From Bradyrhizobium sp. CB1650 (GTDB lineage Bacteria > Pseudomonadota > Alphaproteobacteria > Rhizobiales > Xanthobacteraceae): 64,000 nucleotides of DNA. The stretch spans positions 8,585,501-8,649,500 of the forward strand of contig NZ_CP121695.1 of the NCBI RefSeq assembly GCF_029761915.1, written 5' to 3'. Each line of letters begins with the position of its first letter. Positions within the stretch are counted from its first letter, which is position 1. The notes beneath the pieces are model-generated. The model worked only from the letters and a program-made list of their open reading frames with translations, did no database searches and was not told the DNA's origin. A program made the translations under genes and the position numbers. This document shows positions 28,142 to 35,036 of this stretch, piece by piece.

Positions 28142-28173
28142 GTCCCTCTCCCCGCTCTTAGGGGGAGAGGGAC
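28142..28173. terminator. Bidirectional hairpin terminator
   Basis: GTCCCTCTCCCC-GCTCTTA-GGGGAGAGGGAC with one extra G, a 12-base-pair stem located between the convergent nnrR-like gene (ends 28128) and the DUF1858 gene (ends 28177). Confidence 0.7.
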
Positions 28174-28176
28174 CTT

Positions 28177-28374
28177 TCACGCCGGTACGCACTCGCACAG
28201 CGCGGCGAGGAACTTGTCGCGGTCGATGCCATGCTCGCGGCAGGCATCGTCCACCGTGTGGAAGGTTGCGATCGGGCAGCCGACACAGGCCATCCTGAAG
28301 GCGAGAAACACCCGGATCGTGTGCGGCGCCGTACGCATGATGTCATCGACCAGATCGTCGGATCGGAAGGGCAT
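28177..28374 (-). CDS. DUF1858-domain small protein
   Basis: 65 residues from the ATG at 28374 (MPFRSDDLVDDIMRTAPHTI), with CGGAG seven bases upstream. The block FRMACVGCPIATFHTVDDAC and REHGID follow DUF1858 (hybrid-cluster-associated domain, as in the N-terminus of ScdA/RIC iron-sulfur repair proteins), with the two conserved Cys of C-x-x-C. Two further Cys are near the end (CECVPA). Sits between nnrR and hemN in the nitrosative-stress block, so a role in metal-cluster protection or repair is plausible but unproven. A half-conserved FNR-type box lies 49-62 bases upstream. Confidence 0.8.
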   Translation of the reverse strand: MPFRSDDLVDDIMRTAPHTIRVFLAFRMACVGCPIATFHTVDDACREHGIDRDKFLAALCECVPA

Positions 28375-28422
28375 GGACAACTCCGTTCCGTGACGACGAT
28401 AGCGGAGGTGACGACGGTATCT

Positions 28423-28436
28423 TTGTCGAAGCGCAA
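28423..28436. promoter_or_regulatory. Candidate FNR-type box upstream of the DUF1858 gene
   Basis: TTGTCGAAGCGCAA: TTG-N8-CAA, with the right half CGCAA identical to the box at nnrS but the left half TTGTC imperfect. Its centre is about 55 bases upstream of the DUF1858 ATG. Weaker than the other three boxes in this block. Confidence 0.4.
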
Positions 28437-28454
28437 GCTGGTGCCAAATCCCGA

Positions 28455-28562
28455 CCGTCGTTCCGGGGCGCGCGGAGCGCGAGCCCGGAATCCATTGTGC
28501 AACAGCGTATGTGGTCGAATGGATTCCGGGCTCGCGCCAAGAGGCGCGCCCCGGAATGACGG
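28455..28562. repeat. Extragenic palindrome, CATTCCGGGG family, complete head-to-head copy
   Basis: Outer arms CCGTCGTTCCGGGGCGCGC and GCGCGCCCCGGAATGACGG, inner arms GCCCGGAATCCATT and AATGGATTCCGGGC. Ends ten bases before the hemN stop. Confidence 0.7.
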
Positions 28563-28572
28563 GTGATGCGAA

Positions 28573-29925
28573 TTACACCGCCCGACTGTGCAATTGCTTC
28601 GCAGCATCGAGATGCGCGTCGAACGCGGCGGCGACGCTGCGGACCAGGAAGCGTGCATCCCCCGCGACGGCGAGGCGGTCGCCGTCGAGTCTCACGACAC
28701 CGTCGGAGACCAGCGACTTCAGCCGCGGCGCCGACTTCAGCATCGCCTCGGGCGCGGCGCCGTGGCGCGCGCAGATCGCGCCGAGATCGGCACCGAACTC
28801 GCACATGATGCGCTCGATGATGTCGGCGCGCAGCCGGTCGTCGTCGGTGAGCCCATAGCCCCTTGCAGTCGCGAAGCGGCCGGCGGCGACGCTTTGCGAA
28901 TAGGCGCCGATCTGTACCTCGTTCTGGACGTAGCCCTGCGGCAGATGTCCGATCGCGCTCGCGCCGAAGCCGAGCAGGACCTCGCTCGTGTCGGTTGTGT
29001 AGCCCTGAAAATTGCGCCGCAGCGTCCGCTCCCTGAAGGCCACCGCCATGGAATCGTCTGTCTTGGCGAAATGGTCGAGCCCGATCTGCACATAGCCAGC
29101 CTCCTTCAGCGCGTTGGCGATCGCGCAGGCCTGGTCGTGACGCGCGGGCCCGTCAGGCAGGACGCTCTCGTTGATCATGCGCTGGTGCTTCTTGAACTCC
29201 GGCACGTGCGCATAGCCGAACACCGAGAAGCGCTCGGGCGCGAGCGCGAGAGAACGCCGCACGGTGGCAAGGCAGGAGGCAACAGTCTGATGCGGCAGCC
29301 CGTAAATGAGATCGAAATTGATCCCCTTGATGCCGGCGCGCCTGAGCATGTCGACGACAGAGGCGGTCTGCTCAAAGCTCTGCACGCGATTGATTGCACG
29401 CTGTACGACGGGATCAAAGCTCTGCACCCCGAGGCTCGCGCGGTTGACGCCGGAGAGCCGCAGTGCCTCGACCATGTCGGCGGTCAGCGTCCGCGGGTCG
29501 ATCTCGACCGCGATCTCGGCCGAAGGCAGCACGAAGAACGCTCTTCGCATCGTTGCCATCAGCTCGGCAAAGGCTTCCGGCGCCACGATCGTCGGCGTGC
29601 CGCCACCGAAATGCACGTGCTCGACCTTGATGCGCCGGCCGACCTTTTCGGCGACCAGCTCGATCTCGCTGCGCAGCGTGCGCTGATAGGCCGCGATCAG
29701 CCCGTCGCGACGCACGATCTGCGTATGGCAACCGCAATACCAGCACATCTCGCGGCAGAACGGCACGTGCAGATAGACCGAGGCGCCGGCGTTGGTCGGA
29801 ATTTCGGTCAGCCATGTCGCGTAGGCGTCTGCGCCGATGGCGCGCGAAAAATGTGGAGCGGTCGGATAGCTCGTGTAGCGCGGCAGACGTTCCTCGCCGT
29901 AGCTCGCCGCGAGATCGGTTCTCAT
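28573..29925 (-). CDS. hemN: Oxygen-independent coproporphyrinogen III oxidase (radical SAM)
   Basis: 450 residues. It converts coproporphyrinogen III to protoporphyrinogen IX without oxygen, using two S-adenosylmethionine. The [4Fe-4S] motif is VPFCREMCWYCGCHT (C-x3-C-x2-C, residues about 56-63, plus the following Cys typical of HemN), then HFGGGTPT for SAM binding and ASLGVQSFDPVVQRAINRVQ. The N-terminal RYTSYPTAPHFS is diagnostic of true HemN rather than HemW. A FixK-type box TTGCGCTCGCTCAA lies 86-99 bases upstream. In Bradyrhizobium the anaerobic hemN genes are FixK2-dependent, so control here is expected to be the same. Confidence 0.95.
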   Translation of the reverse strand: MRTDLAASYGEERLPRYTSYPTAPHFSRAIGADAYATWLTEIPTNAGASVYLHVPFCREMCWYCGCHTQIVRRDGLIAAYQRTLRSEIELVAEKVGRRIKVEHVHFGGGTPTIVAPEAFAELMATMRRAFFVLPSAEIAVEIDPRTLTADMVEALRLSGVNRASLGVQSFDPVVQRAINRVQSFEQTASVVDMLRRAGIKGINFDLIYGLPHQTVASCLATVRRSLALAPERFSVFGYAHVPEFKKHQRMINESVLPDGPARHDQACAIANALKEAGYVQIGLDHFAKTDDSMAVAFRERTLRRNFQGYTTDTSEVLLGFGASAIGHLPQGYVQNEVQIGAYSQSVAAGRFATARGYGLTDDDRLRADIIERIMCEFGADLGAICARHGAAPEAMLKSAPRLKSLVSDGVVRLDGDRLAVAGDARFLVRSVAAAFDAHLDAAKQLHSRAV

Positions 29926-30010
29926 GTCTTACCCATTCGCAAAGGCCGCTGCAGACGGCCGCGGCAAGTTCCGGAACGCGTTCAGCTAACCCGGATTTGC
30001 GGGATCGACC

Positions 30011-30024
30011 TTGCGCTCGCTCAA
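30011..30024. promoter_or_regulatory. FixK/FNR-type box between hemN and a small membrane-protein gene
   Basis: TTGCGCTCGCTCAA fits TTG(A/C)-N6-(T/G)CAA exactly. Centre about 92 bases upstream of the hemN ATG and about 71 bases upstream of the small gene at 30089; it could activate either or both. Confidence 0.7.
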
Positions 30025-30088
30025 AGTCGGACCGCCGGAATACGGCCATTGTGACGTTCAATCACCTATCCCTCTCGGAGATGACGCC

Positions 30089-30295
30089 ATGGCGCCGCTC
30101 GCGCTCGAACTCGTTCTCTGGCTGCTCGGCGTTCGCGGTCATATCCCGCGCTTCGACGACTTCCGCCCCGGGCCGGCGGCGCCCCCGAGCGGCGCCGGCC
30201 ATTTGATGCGCGTGCTGGCGATCATGGCTTCGATCGTCGCAGCGCTGTCGCTCGCGGTCTGGGGGACGGTCTGGCTTGCGATCCGGCTGCTCTAG
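30089..30295 (+). CDS. 68-residue single-helix membrane peptide in the denitrification block
   Basis: MAPLALELVLWLLGVRGHIP opens the peptide; one strong transmembrane helix at about 40-67 ends the protein (MRVLAIMASIVAALSLAVWG then TVWLAIRLL). Ribosome site TCGGAG eight bases before the ATG. It is divergent from hemN and precedes nirK by 229 bases. I do not recognise a family. The FixK-type box upstream suggests it is made under low oxygen, and small peptides of this kind often accompany respiratory complexes. Confidence 0.6.
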   Translation: MAPLALELVLWLLGVRGHIPRFDDFRPGPAAPPSGAGHLMRVLAIMASIVAALSLAVWGTVWLAIRLL

Positions 30296-30442
30296 TCCAC
30301 CCCTCCCAACATGGGCGATTGAAGATGCGAACGAGTTGCCGCTTGCGCAGCTCGCGCCACGCTACGCGTTTCTTTCCGCACGTGCAGATCCATCTCGGGC
30401 AAACCTCTTAAGGAGTCTTCCGGAGGTGAATTCGGAAAAAGG

Positions 30443-30456
30443 TTGTTGCAGCGCAA
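30443..30456. promoter_or_regulatory. FNR/NnrR-type box upstream of nirK
   Basis: TTGTTGCAGCGCAA, TTG-N8-CAA, with the right half CGCAA identical to the nnrS box. Centre about 75 bases upstream of the nirK ATG at 30525. A box of this kind is known to control nirK in Bradyrhizobium japonicum together with FixK2 and NnrR. Confidence 0.75.
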
Positions 30457-30524
30457 ATCATCTTGCGGCAATCGGCGCACACTGCATCCGTCATCAAAAC
30501 CTTTTCAGATGAAGGATGCTTCCG

Positions 30525-31622
30525 ATGCTCACCCGCAGAGCCGCATTGATCAGCGCCGCCGCCACCGCCCTGATGCTGGCCGCGCCCGCCCACGCCGCAG
30601 GCGATCTCAAGCTGCCGCGGCAGACGATTGAGCTGGTCGCACCGCCCTTCGTGCATGCACATGAGCAGGCCACCGCCCAAGGTCCCAAGATCGTCGAGTT
30701 CAAGCTCACGATCGAGGAGAAGAAGATGGTCATCGACGACAAGGGCACCACCTTCCAGGCCATGACGTTCAACGGCTCGATGCCGGGGCCGCTGATGGTC
30801 GTGCATGAGGGCGACTACGTCGAGGTGACGCTGGTCAATCCGGCGACCAACACCATGCCGCACAATATCGACTTCCATTCCGCGACGGGCGCGCTCGGCG
30901 GCGCCGAGCTGACGCTGGTCAATCCCGGCGAGCAGGTCGTGCTGCGCTGGAAGGCGACCCGGACCGGCGTGTTCGTCTATCACTGCGCGCCGGGCGGTCC
31001 GATGATCCCGTGGCACGTGGTGTCCGGCATGAATGGCGCCGTGATGGTGCTGCCGCGCGACGGCCTGAACGACGGCAAGGGCCACGCGCTGAAATACGAC
31101 AAGATCTACTATATCGGCGAGCAGGACATGTACGTGCCGCGCGACGAGAAGGGCAACTTCAAATCCTACGACTCGCCGGGCGAAGCCTATAGCGACACCG
31201 AGGAAGTGATGAAGAAGCTGATTCCGAGCCATGTCGTGTTCAACGGCAAGGCCGGAGCGCTCACCGGCAAGAACGCGCTGAAGGCCAATGTCGGCGAGAA
31301 CGTGCTGATCGTGCACTCGCAGGCCAACCGCGACAGCCGTCCGCATCTGATCGGCGGCCATGGCGACTATGTCTGGGAGACCGGAAAATTCTCCAACGCG
31401 CCGGAGACCGGGCTCGAGACCTGGTTCATCCGCGGCGGCTCGGCAGGTGCTGCGATGTACAAGTTCCTGCAACCCGGCATCTACGCCTATGTCACGCATA
31501 ATCTGATCGAGGCTGCCGATCTCGGTGCCACCGCGCACTTCAAGGTCGAGGGCAAGTGGAACGACGATCTGATGACGCAGGTGAAGGCGCCTGCGGAGGC
31601 CCCGCCTGCCGGCACGAACTAG
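30525..31622 (+). CDS. nirK: Copper-containing nitrite reductase
   Basis: 365 residues from the ATG at 30525, chosen because GAAGGA lies eight bases before it (an ATG at 30516 has no proper spacing). It reduces nitrite to NO in the periplasm. A signal with twin Arg ([20 protein letters not shown]) suggests Tat export. Type 1 copper ligands: His in [12 protein letters not shown], Cys and His in [20 protein letters not shown] and the following Met. Type 2 ligands: His of DFHSATG, His of YHC and His of [10 protein letters not shown]; catalytic Asp in HNIDFH. All are intact. The NO it makes is handled by the nearby nnrS/nnrR system. Confidence 0.97.
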   Translation: MLTRRAALISAAATALMLAAPAHAAGDLKLPRQTIELVAPPFVHAHEQATAQGPKIVEFKLTIEEKKMVIDDKGTTFQAMTFNGSMPGPLMVVHEGDYVEVTLVNPATNTMPHNIDFHSATGALGGAELTLVNPGEQVVLRWKATRTGVFVYHCAPGGPMIPWHVVSGMNGAVMVLPRDGLNDGKGHALKYDKIYYIGEQDMYVPRDEKGNFKSYDSPGEAYSDTEEVMKKLIPSHVVFNGKAGALTGKNALKANVGENVLIVHSQANRDSRPHLIGGHGDYVWETGKFSNAPETGLETWFIRGGSAGAAMYKFLQPGIYAYVTHNLIEAADLGATAHFKVEGKWNDDLMTQVKAPAEAPPAGTN

Positions 31623-31629
31623 ACGCGAC

Positions 31630-31655
31630 AAGGGGCCGGTGATCACCGGCCCCTT
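31630..31655. terminator. Perfect 26-base palindrome between nirK and nirV
   Basis: Arms AAGGGGCCGGTGA / TCACCGGCCCCTT with no spacer, eight bases after the nirK stop, followed by a pyrimidine tract CTTCC. It can form a strong hairpin, so it probably ends or attenuates the nirK message before nirV, whose ATG is 21 bases further on. Confidence 0.7.
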
Positions 31656-31675
31656 CTTCCTTCGAGGGGACGACA

Positions 31676-32554
31676 ATGCTGCTCGCATTCAAGCTGAAGT
31701 TGGCACTGGCCTGCGTTGCCGGACTCGCAGGGCCGATCGCGGTTGCGCCGCTGGTCCCGGACATGACGATCCAACGCACGGCGACGGAGCCTGCCATCGT
31801 CGAGATCGCGCGGGGCCACCTCTCCTATCGCGCCGCCGGCGATTTCACCCGCGGCGGCCAGCAGGCGGAAGCGCCGCTGCGCGACATCCGCTTTGCAAAG
31901 CCGCTCGCGATCATGCGGCAGCAGGTGTCATCCGCCGACTATCAGCTCTGCGTACGGGGCGGCGCATGCCGTGCGCTCGACCGTGGCGTCGTGGTCTCGC
32001 CCGATCGTCCGGCGGTGCAGGTGAGCTGGCATGACGCGCAAGCCTATGCCGCCTGGCTGTCGCACAGCACCGGCCGGACGTGGCGGCTGCCGAGCGACGA
32101 GGAGTGGGCCTATGCCGCCGGAAGCAGGTTCAGGGACGACGGCCTGCCGGTCGATGCGAACGATCCGTCCAAGCGCTGGATCAGCCGCTACGAGCGCGAA
32201 TCCGATCGCGACCTCTCCGACACCACGGCCCATCCGTTCGGCAAGTTTGGCCTGAATGAGCATGGCGTCGAAGATCTCGCCGGCAATGTCTGGGAATGGA
32301 CTTCGACCTGCTTCGTGCGCTCGCGGACCGACGTGAGCGGCAAGCCCGCGCCGCAGACCGTGAATTGCGGTGTGCGCGTCGTCGAAGGTGCCCACCGCGC
32401 CTACGTCACCGACTTCATCCGCGATGCCCGCGCCGGCGGCTGCGCGCAGGGCGTGCCGCCCGCCAATCTTGGCTTCCGCTTGGTCCGCGAGGAGACGTCA
32501 TGGGTTGCGAGCGTGTCGGCGCGGCTCGGCAAGGCGTGGACGGCGAAGTCGTAG
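31676..32554 (+). CDS. nirV: NirV, formylglycine-generating-enzyme-like protein
   Basis: 292 residues with an N-terminal signal or anchor (about 1-27). The FGE-sulfatase fold is shown by WHDAQAYAAWLSHSTGRTWR, LPSDEEWAYAAG, FGLNEHGVEDLAGNVWEWTS and PPANLGFRLVRE. Genes of this kind sit directly after nirK in many denitrifiers and are called nirV; their role in nitrite reduction is not settled. The catalytic cysteine pair of true formylglycine-generating enzymes is absent: the equivalent loop reads RAYVTDFIRDARAGGCAQG, with one Cys in another place. It is thus unlikely to activate the sulfatase at 4414. Confidence 0.88.
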   Translation: MLLAFKLKLALACVAGLAGPIAVAPLVPDMTIQRTATEPAIVEIARGHLSYRAAGDFTRGGQQAEAPLRDIRFAKPLAIMRQQVSSADYQLCVRGGACRALDRGVVVSPDRPAVQVSWHDAQAYAAWLSHSTGRTWRLPSDEEWAYAAGSRFRDDGLPVDANDPSKRWISRYERESDRDLSDTTAHPFGKFGLNEHGVEDLAGNVWEWTSTCFVRSRTDVSGKPAPQTVNCGVRVVEGAHRAYVTDFIRDARAGGCAQGVPPANLGFRLVREETSWVASVSARLGKAWTAKS

Positions 32555-32754
32555 CTTCCGACACGGCGTCATTGCGGGCGCAGCGAAGCATCCAGACCGT
32601 CTCCGCGGAAAGACTCTGGATTGCTTCGCTGCGCTCGCAATGACGAGATTGGGGCACGTGCATGCGACGGCGACGAATACGGATAAGCCGCGGCGTACTG
32701 GATGCGCCGGTCAAGCCGGGGCATGACAGCGTCAAGTGCGGAGACCAAGATCAG
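32555..32754. other. Intergenic, 200 bases filled with repeats
   Basis: Holds the GTCATTGCG palindrome at 32567-32645 and a fragment of the CCGGGGCATGAC-type repeat at about 32694-32728, between two convergent genes. Confidence 0.6.
32567..32645. repeat. GTCATTGCG extragenic palindrome
   Basis: CGTCATTGCGGGCGCAGCG ... CGCTGCGCTCGCAATGACG outer arms, with inner GAAGCATCCAGA / TCTGGATTGCTTC arms. Same family as 18708-18844 and 40390-40474. Confidence 0.8.
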
Positions 32755-33390
32755 TCAAATCGCCCGCGCGAACATTCGGAATCCCGGCGCGCCGATCAAA
32801 GCCTCGAAGGCCGGATCACGCTTCTCGTCCGCGAAGGCAAATCCGGCCTTGCTGTAGCATCGCTCGGCGGCGGCGTTGCCGATCAGGAACGAAATGGTTG
32901 CCCGTGCAAAGCCTGCCGCTTTGCCTCTATCCAGCGCACGCGCGATCAGTGCCTGCACCAGGCCGCGGCCGCGATAGGCGGGATCGGTCGCGACATACTC
33001 GATCATCCAGTCGCCCCCGCCGCCTTGAACCCAGCAAGCGCGCGTGTAGGCACCGCGCTGACGGATGGCTTCGAGCTCGGATGCGGTCAGCCCGGTCGCG
33101 GCTGCGACCTCCTCGATCGCGTGCCAGGCGGCCGGTCCCGTGCCGGCCGCAGGCAGCGCGCACAGCGCGGCGGCCGGCTTGCCGTCCTCTTCTGCGATCA
33201 GGAATTGCGAGACGTGCCACATCGACGCCGCGCGCGCGACCGCGATGCGTGCCATGAAATCAAGGCACTCCGCTTCGGGCCAGCCGAGCGCGACGTCGAA
33301 CCAGCCGCGCGGCCGATAGCCGCGCTGCGCCGACAGGATGGTCCTTGCGATAATGGAGGCGTCGTCGGGACGCGCAGACCTTATCGTCAT
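32755..33390 (-). CDS. GNAT-family acetyltransferase
   Basis: 211 residues from MTIRSARPDDASIIARTILS. The acetyl-CoA-binding segment is VATDPAYRGRGLVQALIARA (R-G-x-G-L) at about residue 150, with FLIGNAAAERCYSKAGFAFA after it, both standard for N-acetyltransferases. Substrate unknown. It lies downstream of the CoA-transferase B subunit on the same strand, 11 to 23 bases after its stop depending on start choice (an ATG at 33402 would add four residues), so it is probably in the same operon. Confidence 0.82.
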   Translation of the reverse strand: MTIRSARPDDASIIARTILSAQRGYRPRGWFDVALGWPEAECLDFMARIAVARAASMWHVSQFLIAEEDGKPAAALCALPAAGTGPAAWHAIEEVAAATGLTASELEAIRQRGAYTRACWVQGGGGDWMIEYVATDPAYRGRGLVQALIARALDRGKAAGFARATISFLIGNAAAERCYSKAGFAFADEKRDPAFEALIGAPGFRMFARAI

Positions 33391-33413
33391 GCGCGCCCCC
33401 ATGACCTGGTGCC

Positions 33414-34064
33414 TTACGCGTTCTTCAGCGCGACGCGGAATTCGGCCTCGGTCTTGGCCTTGACCTCGTCGAGCGAGACACCGTCGGCGAGCTCGATCAG
33501 CGCCATGCCGCCGTCGCCGTGCTTGTCGATGGTGAAGACGGCAAGATCGGTGACGACCATGTCGACCACGCGCTCGCCGGTCAGCGGCAGGTTGCACGTC
33601 TTCAAAAGCTTCGGACCGTCCTTGGCGGAATGCTCCATCACCACGACGACGCGCTTGACGCCGGCGACGAGGTCCATCGCGCCGCCCATGCCCTTGACCA
33701 TCTTGCCGGGGATCATCCAGTTGGCGAGGTCGCCGTTCTGGGCGACCTGCATGGCGCCGAGGATGGAGAGATCCATGTGGCCGCCGCGGATCATGCCGAA
33801 GGAATCCGCGCTGGAGAAATAGGCGGTCGACGGCAGCTCGCTCACGGTCTGCTTGCCGGCGTTGATGAGGTCGGCGTCGACCTCGTCCTCATAGGGGAAC
33901 GGGCCCATGCCGAGCATGCCGTTCTCGCTCTGCAGGCTGACATCCATGCCATCCGGGATGTAGTTCGAGACCAGCGTCGGAATGCCGATGCCGAGATTGA
34001 CGTAGTAGCCGTCACGCAGTTCCTTCGCGGCGCGCGCAGCCATCTGTTCACGGGTCCAGGCCAT
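33414..34064 (-). CDS. scoB: Succinyl-CoA:3-ketoacid CoA-transferase, subunit B
   Basis: 216 residues. The active-site Glu lies in [12 protein letters not shown] (S-E-N-G), and the glycine-rich opening [20 protein letters not shown] is standard for family I CoA-transferase beta subunits. With subunit A it moves CoA from succinyl-CoA to acetoacetate, feeding ketone-body or polyhydroxybutyrate breakdown products into acetyl-CoA. It follows subunit A by 15 bases. Confidence 0.93.
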   Translation of the reverse strand: MAWTREQMAARAAKELRDGYYVNLGIGIPTLVSNYIPDGMDVSLQSENGMLGMGPFPYEDEVDADLINAGKQTVSELPSTAYFSSADSFGMIRGGHMDLSILGAMQVAQNGDLANWMIPGKMVKGMGGAMDLVAGVKRVVVVMEHSAKDGPKLLKTCNLPLTGERVVDMVVTDLAVFTIDKHGDGGMALIELADGVSLDEVKAKTEAEFRVALKNA

Positions 34065-34079
34065 ATCGCTCTCCTGATC

Positions 34080-34787
34080 TTAAGCTGCCGGGCGCGGGCG
34101 GGTGTTGCGGAATTCGATGCGCTTCTTGGCCGTGCCGACCTCGACGATGCGCTTCACGAAAATGCCGGGCGTGTGGATGTGGTCGGGATTGAGTTCACCG
34201 GCCGGAACCAGATGCTCGACCTCGGCCACCGTGATCTTCGCGGCGGTCGCCATCATCGGGTTAAAGTTGCGCGCGGTCTTGCGGTAGATGAGATTGCCGG
34301 CGGTGTCGCCCTTCCAGGCGTGCACGATGGCGAGGTCGGCGAACAGGCCGCGCTCCATCAGGTACTTCTCGCCGTCGAACTCCTTCACTTCCTTGCCTTC
34401 GGCGATCAGCGTGCCGACGCCGGTCTTGGTGTAGAAGGCCGGGATGCCCGCACCGCCGGCGCGGATGCGCTCGGCGAGCGTGCCCTGCGGATTGAATTCG
34501 AGTTCCAGCTCGCCGGCGAGGAATTGCTGGGCGAACAGCTTGTTCTCGCCGACATAGGACGAGATCATCTTCTTGATCTGCCGGGTTTCCAGCAGGCGGC
34601 TCAGCCCGATGCCGTCGACGCCGGCATTGTTGGAGACCACCGTGAGACCCTTGACGCCGGACTCGCGGATCGCGTCCGACAGCTCCTCGGCGATGCCACA
34701 AAGACCGAAGCCGCCGGACATGATCATCATGCCGTCTTTCAGAATGCCGTCGAGAGCCGACTTCGCGTCGGGATAGACCTTGTTCAT
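34080..34787 (-). CDS. scoA: Succinyl-CoA:3-ketoacid CoA-transferase, subunit A
   Basis: 235 residues, MNKVYPDAKSALDGILKDGM. The oxyanion/CoA-binding turn MIMSGGFGLCGIAEELSDAI is the family I alpha-subunit signature, and AGELELEFNPQGTLAERIRA and ARNFNPMMATAA are conserved blocks. First gene of a scoA-scoB-acetyltransferase operon. Length matches bacterial ScoA/AtoD-type subunits. Confidence 0.93.
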   Translation of the reverse strand: MNKVYPDAKSALDGILKDGMMIMSGGFGLCGIAEELSDAIRESGVKGLTVVSNNAGVDGIGLSRLLETRQIKKMISSYVGENKLFAQQFLAGELELEFNPQGTLAERIRAGGAGIPAFYTKTGVGTLIAEGKEVKEFDGEKYLMERGLFADLAIVHAWKGDTAGNLIYRKTARNFNPMMATAAKITVAEVEHLVPAGELNPDHIHTPGIFVKRIVEVGTAKKRIEFRNTRPRPAA

Positions 34788-35036
34788 GCAGGAAACCTTC
34801 GGCTTAGAGGCGTCGCGCCTTCATTCGCGGCGATTATTAGGCGAAATGGTCCGAGGCCGTCAATCATACGGGGTTCTCCGCCCCGCCGCTGGATGATAGA
34901 AGCTGCCCACGCCGTGGGCATAACCGGTCCGCGGCCTTGAAAGCGACAAGAAAACCCATCAAGTTGCGGGGGTTGGGAGTGGGTGCGCAGGTCTCCCGGC
35001 CCGCCTTCCGGCTCCAACGACCAACCCGATCAGGAT
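34788..35036. other. Intergenic, 249 bases between divergent genes
   Basis: Upstream region of scoA and the AsmA gene. Contains ACGCCGTGGGCATA-type sequence but no repeat or promoter that I can assign. Confidence 0.4.

Noticed and set aside
31676..32554. NirV as activator of the sulfatase at 4414
   Set aside because: The catalytic cysteine pair of formylglycine-generating enzymes is missing, and the gene is part of the nirK locus.
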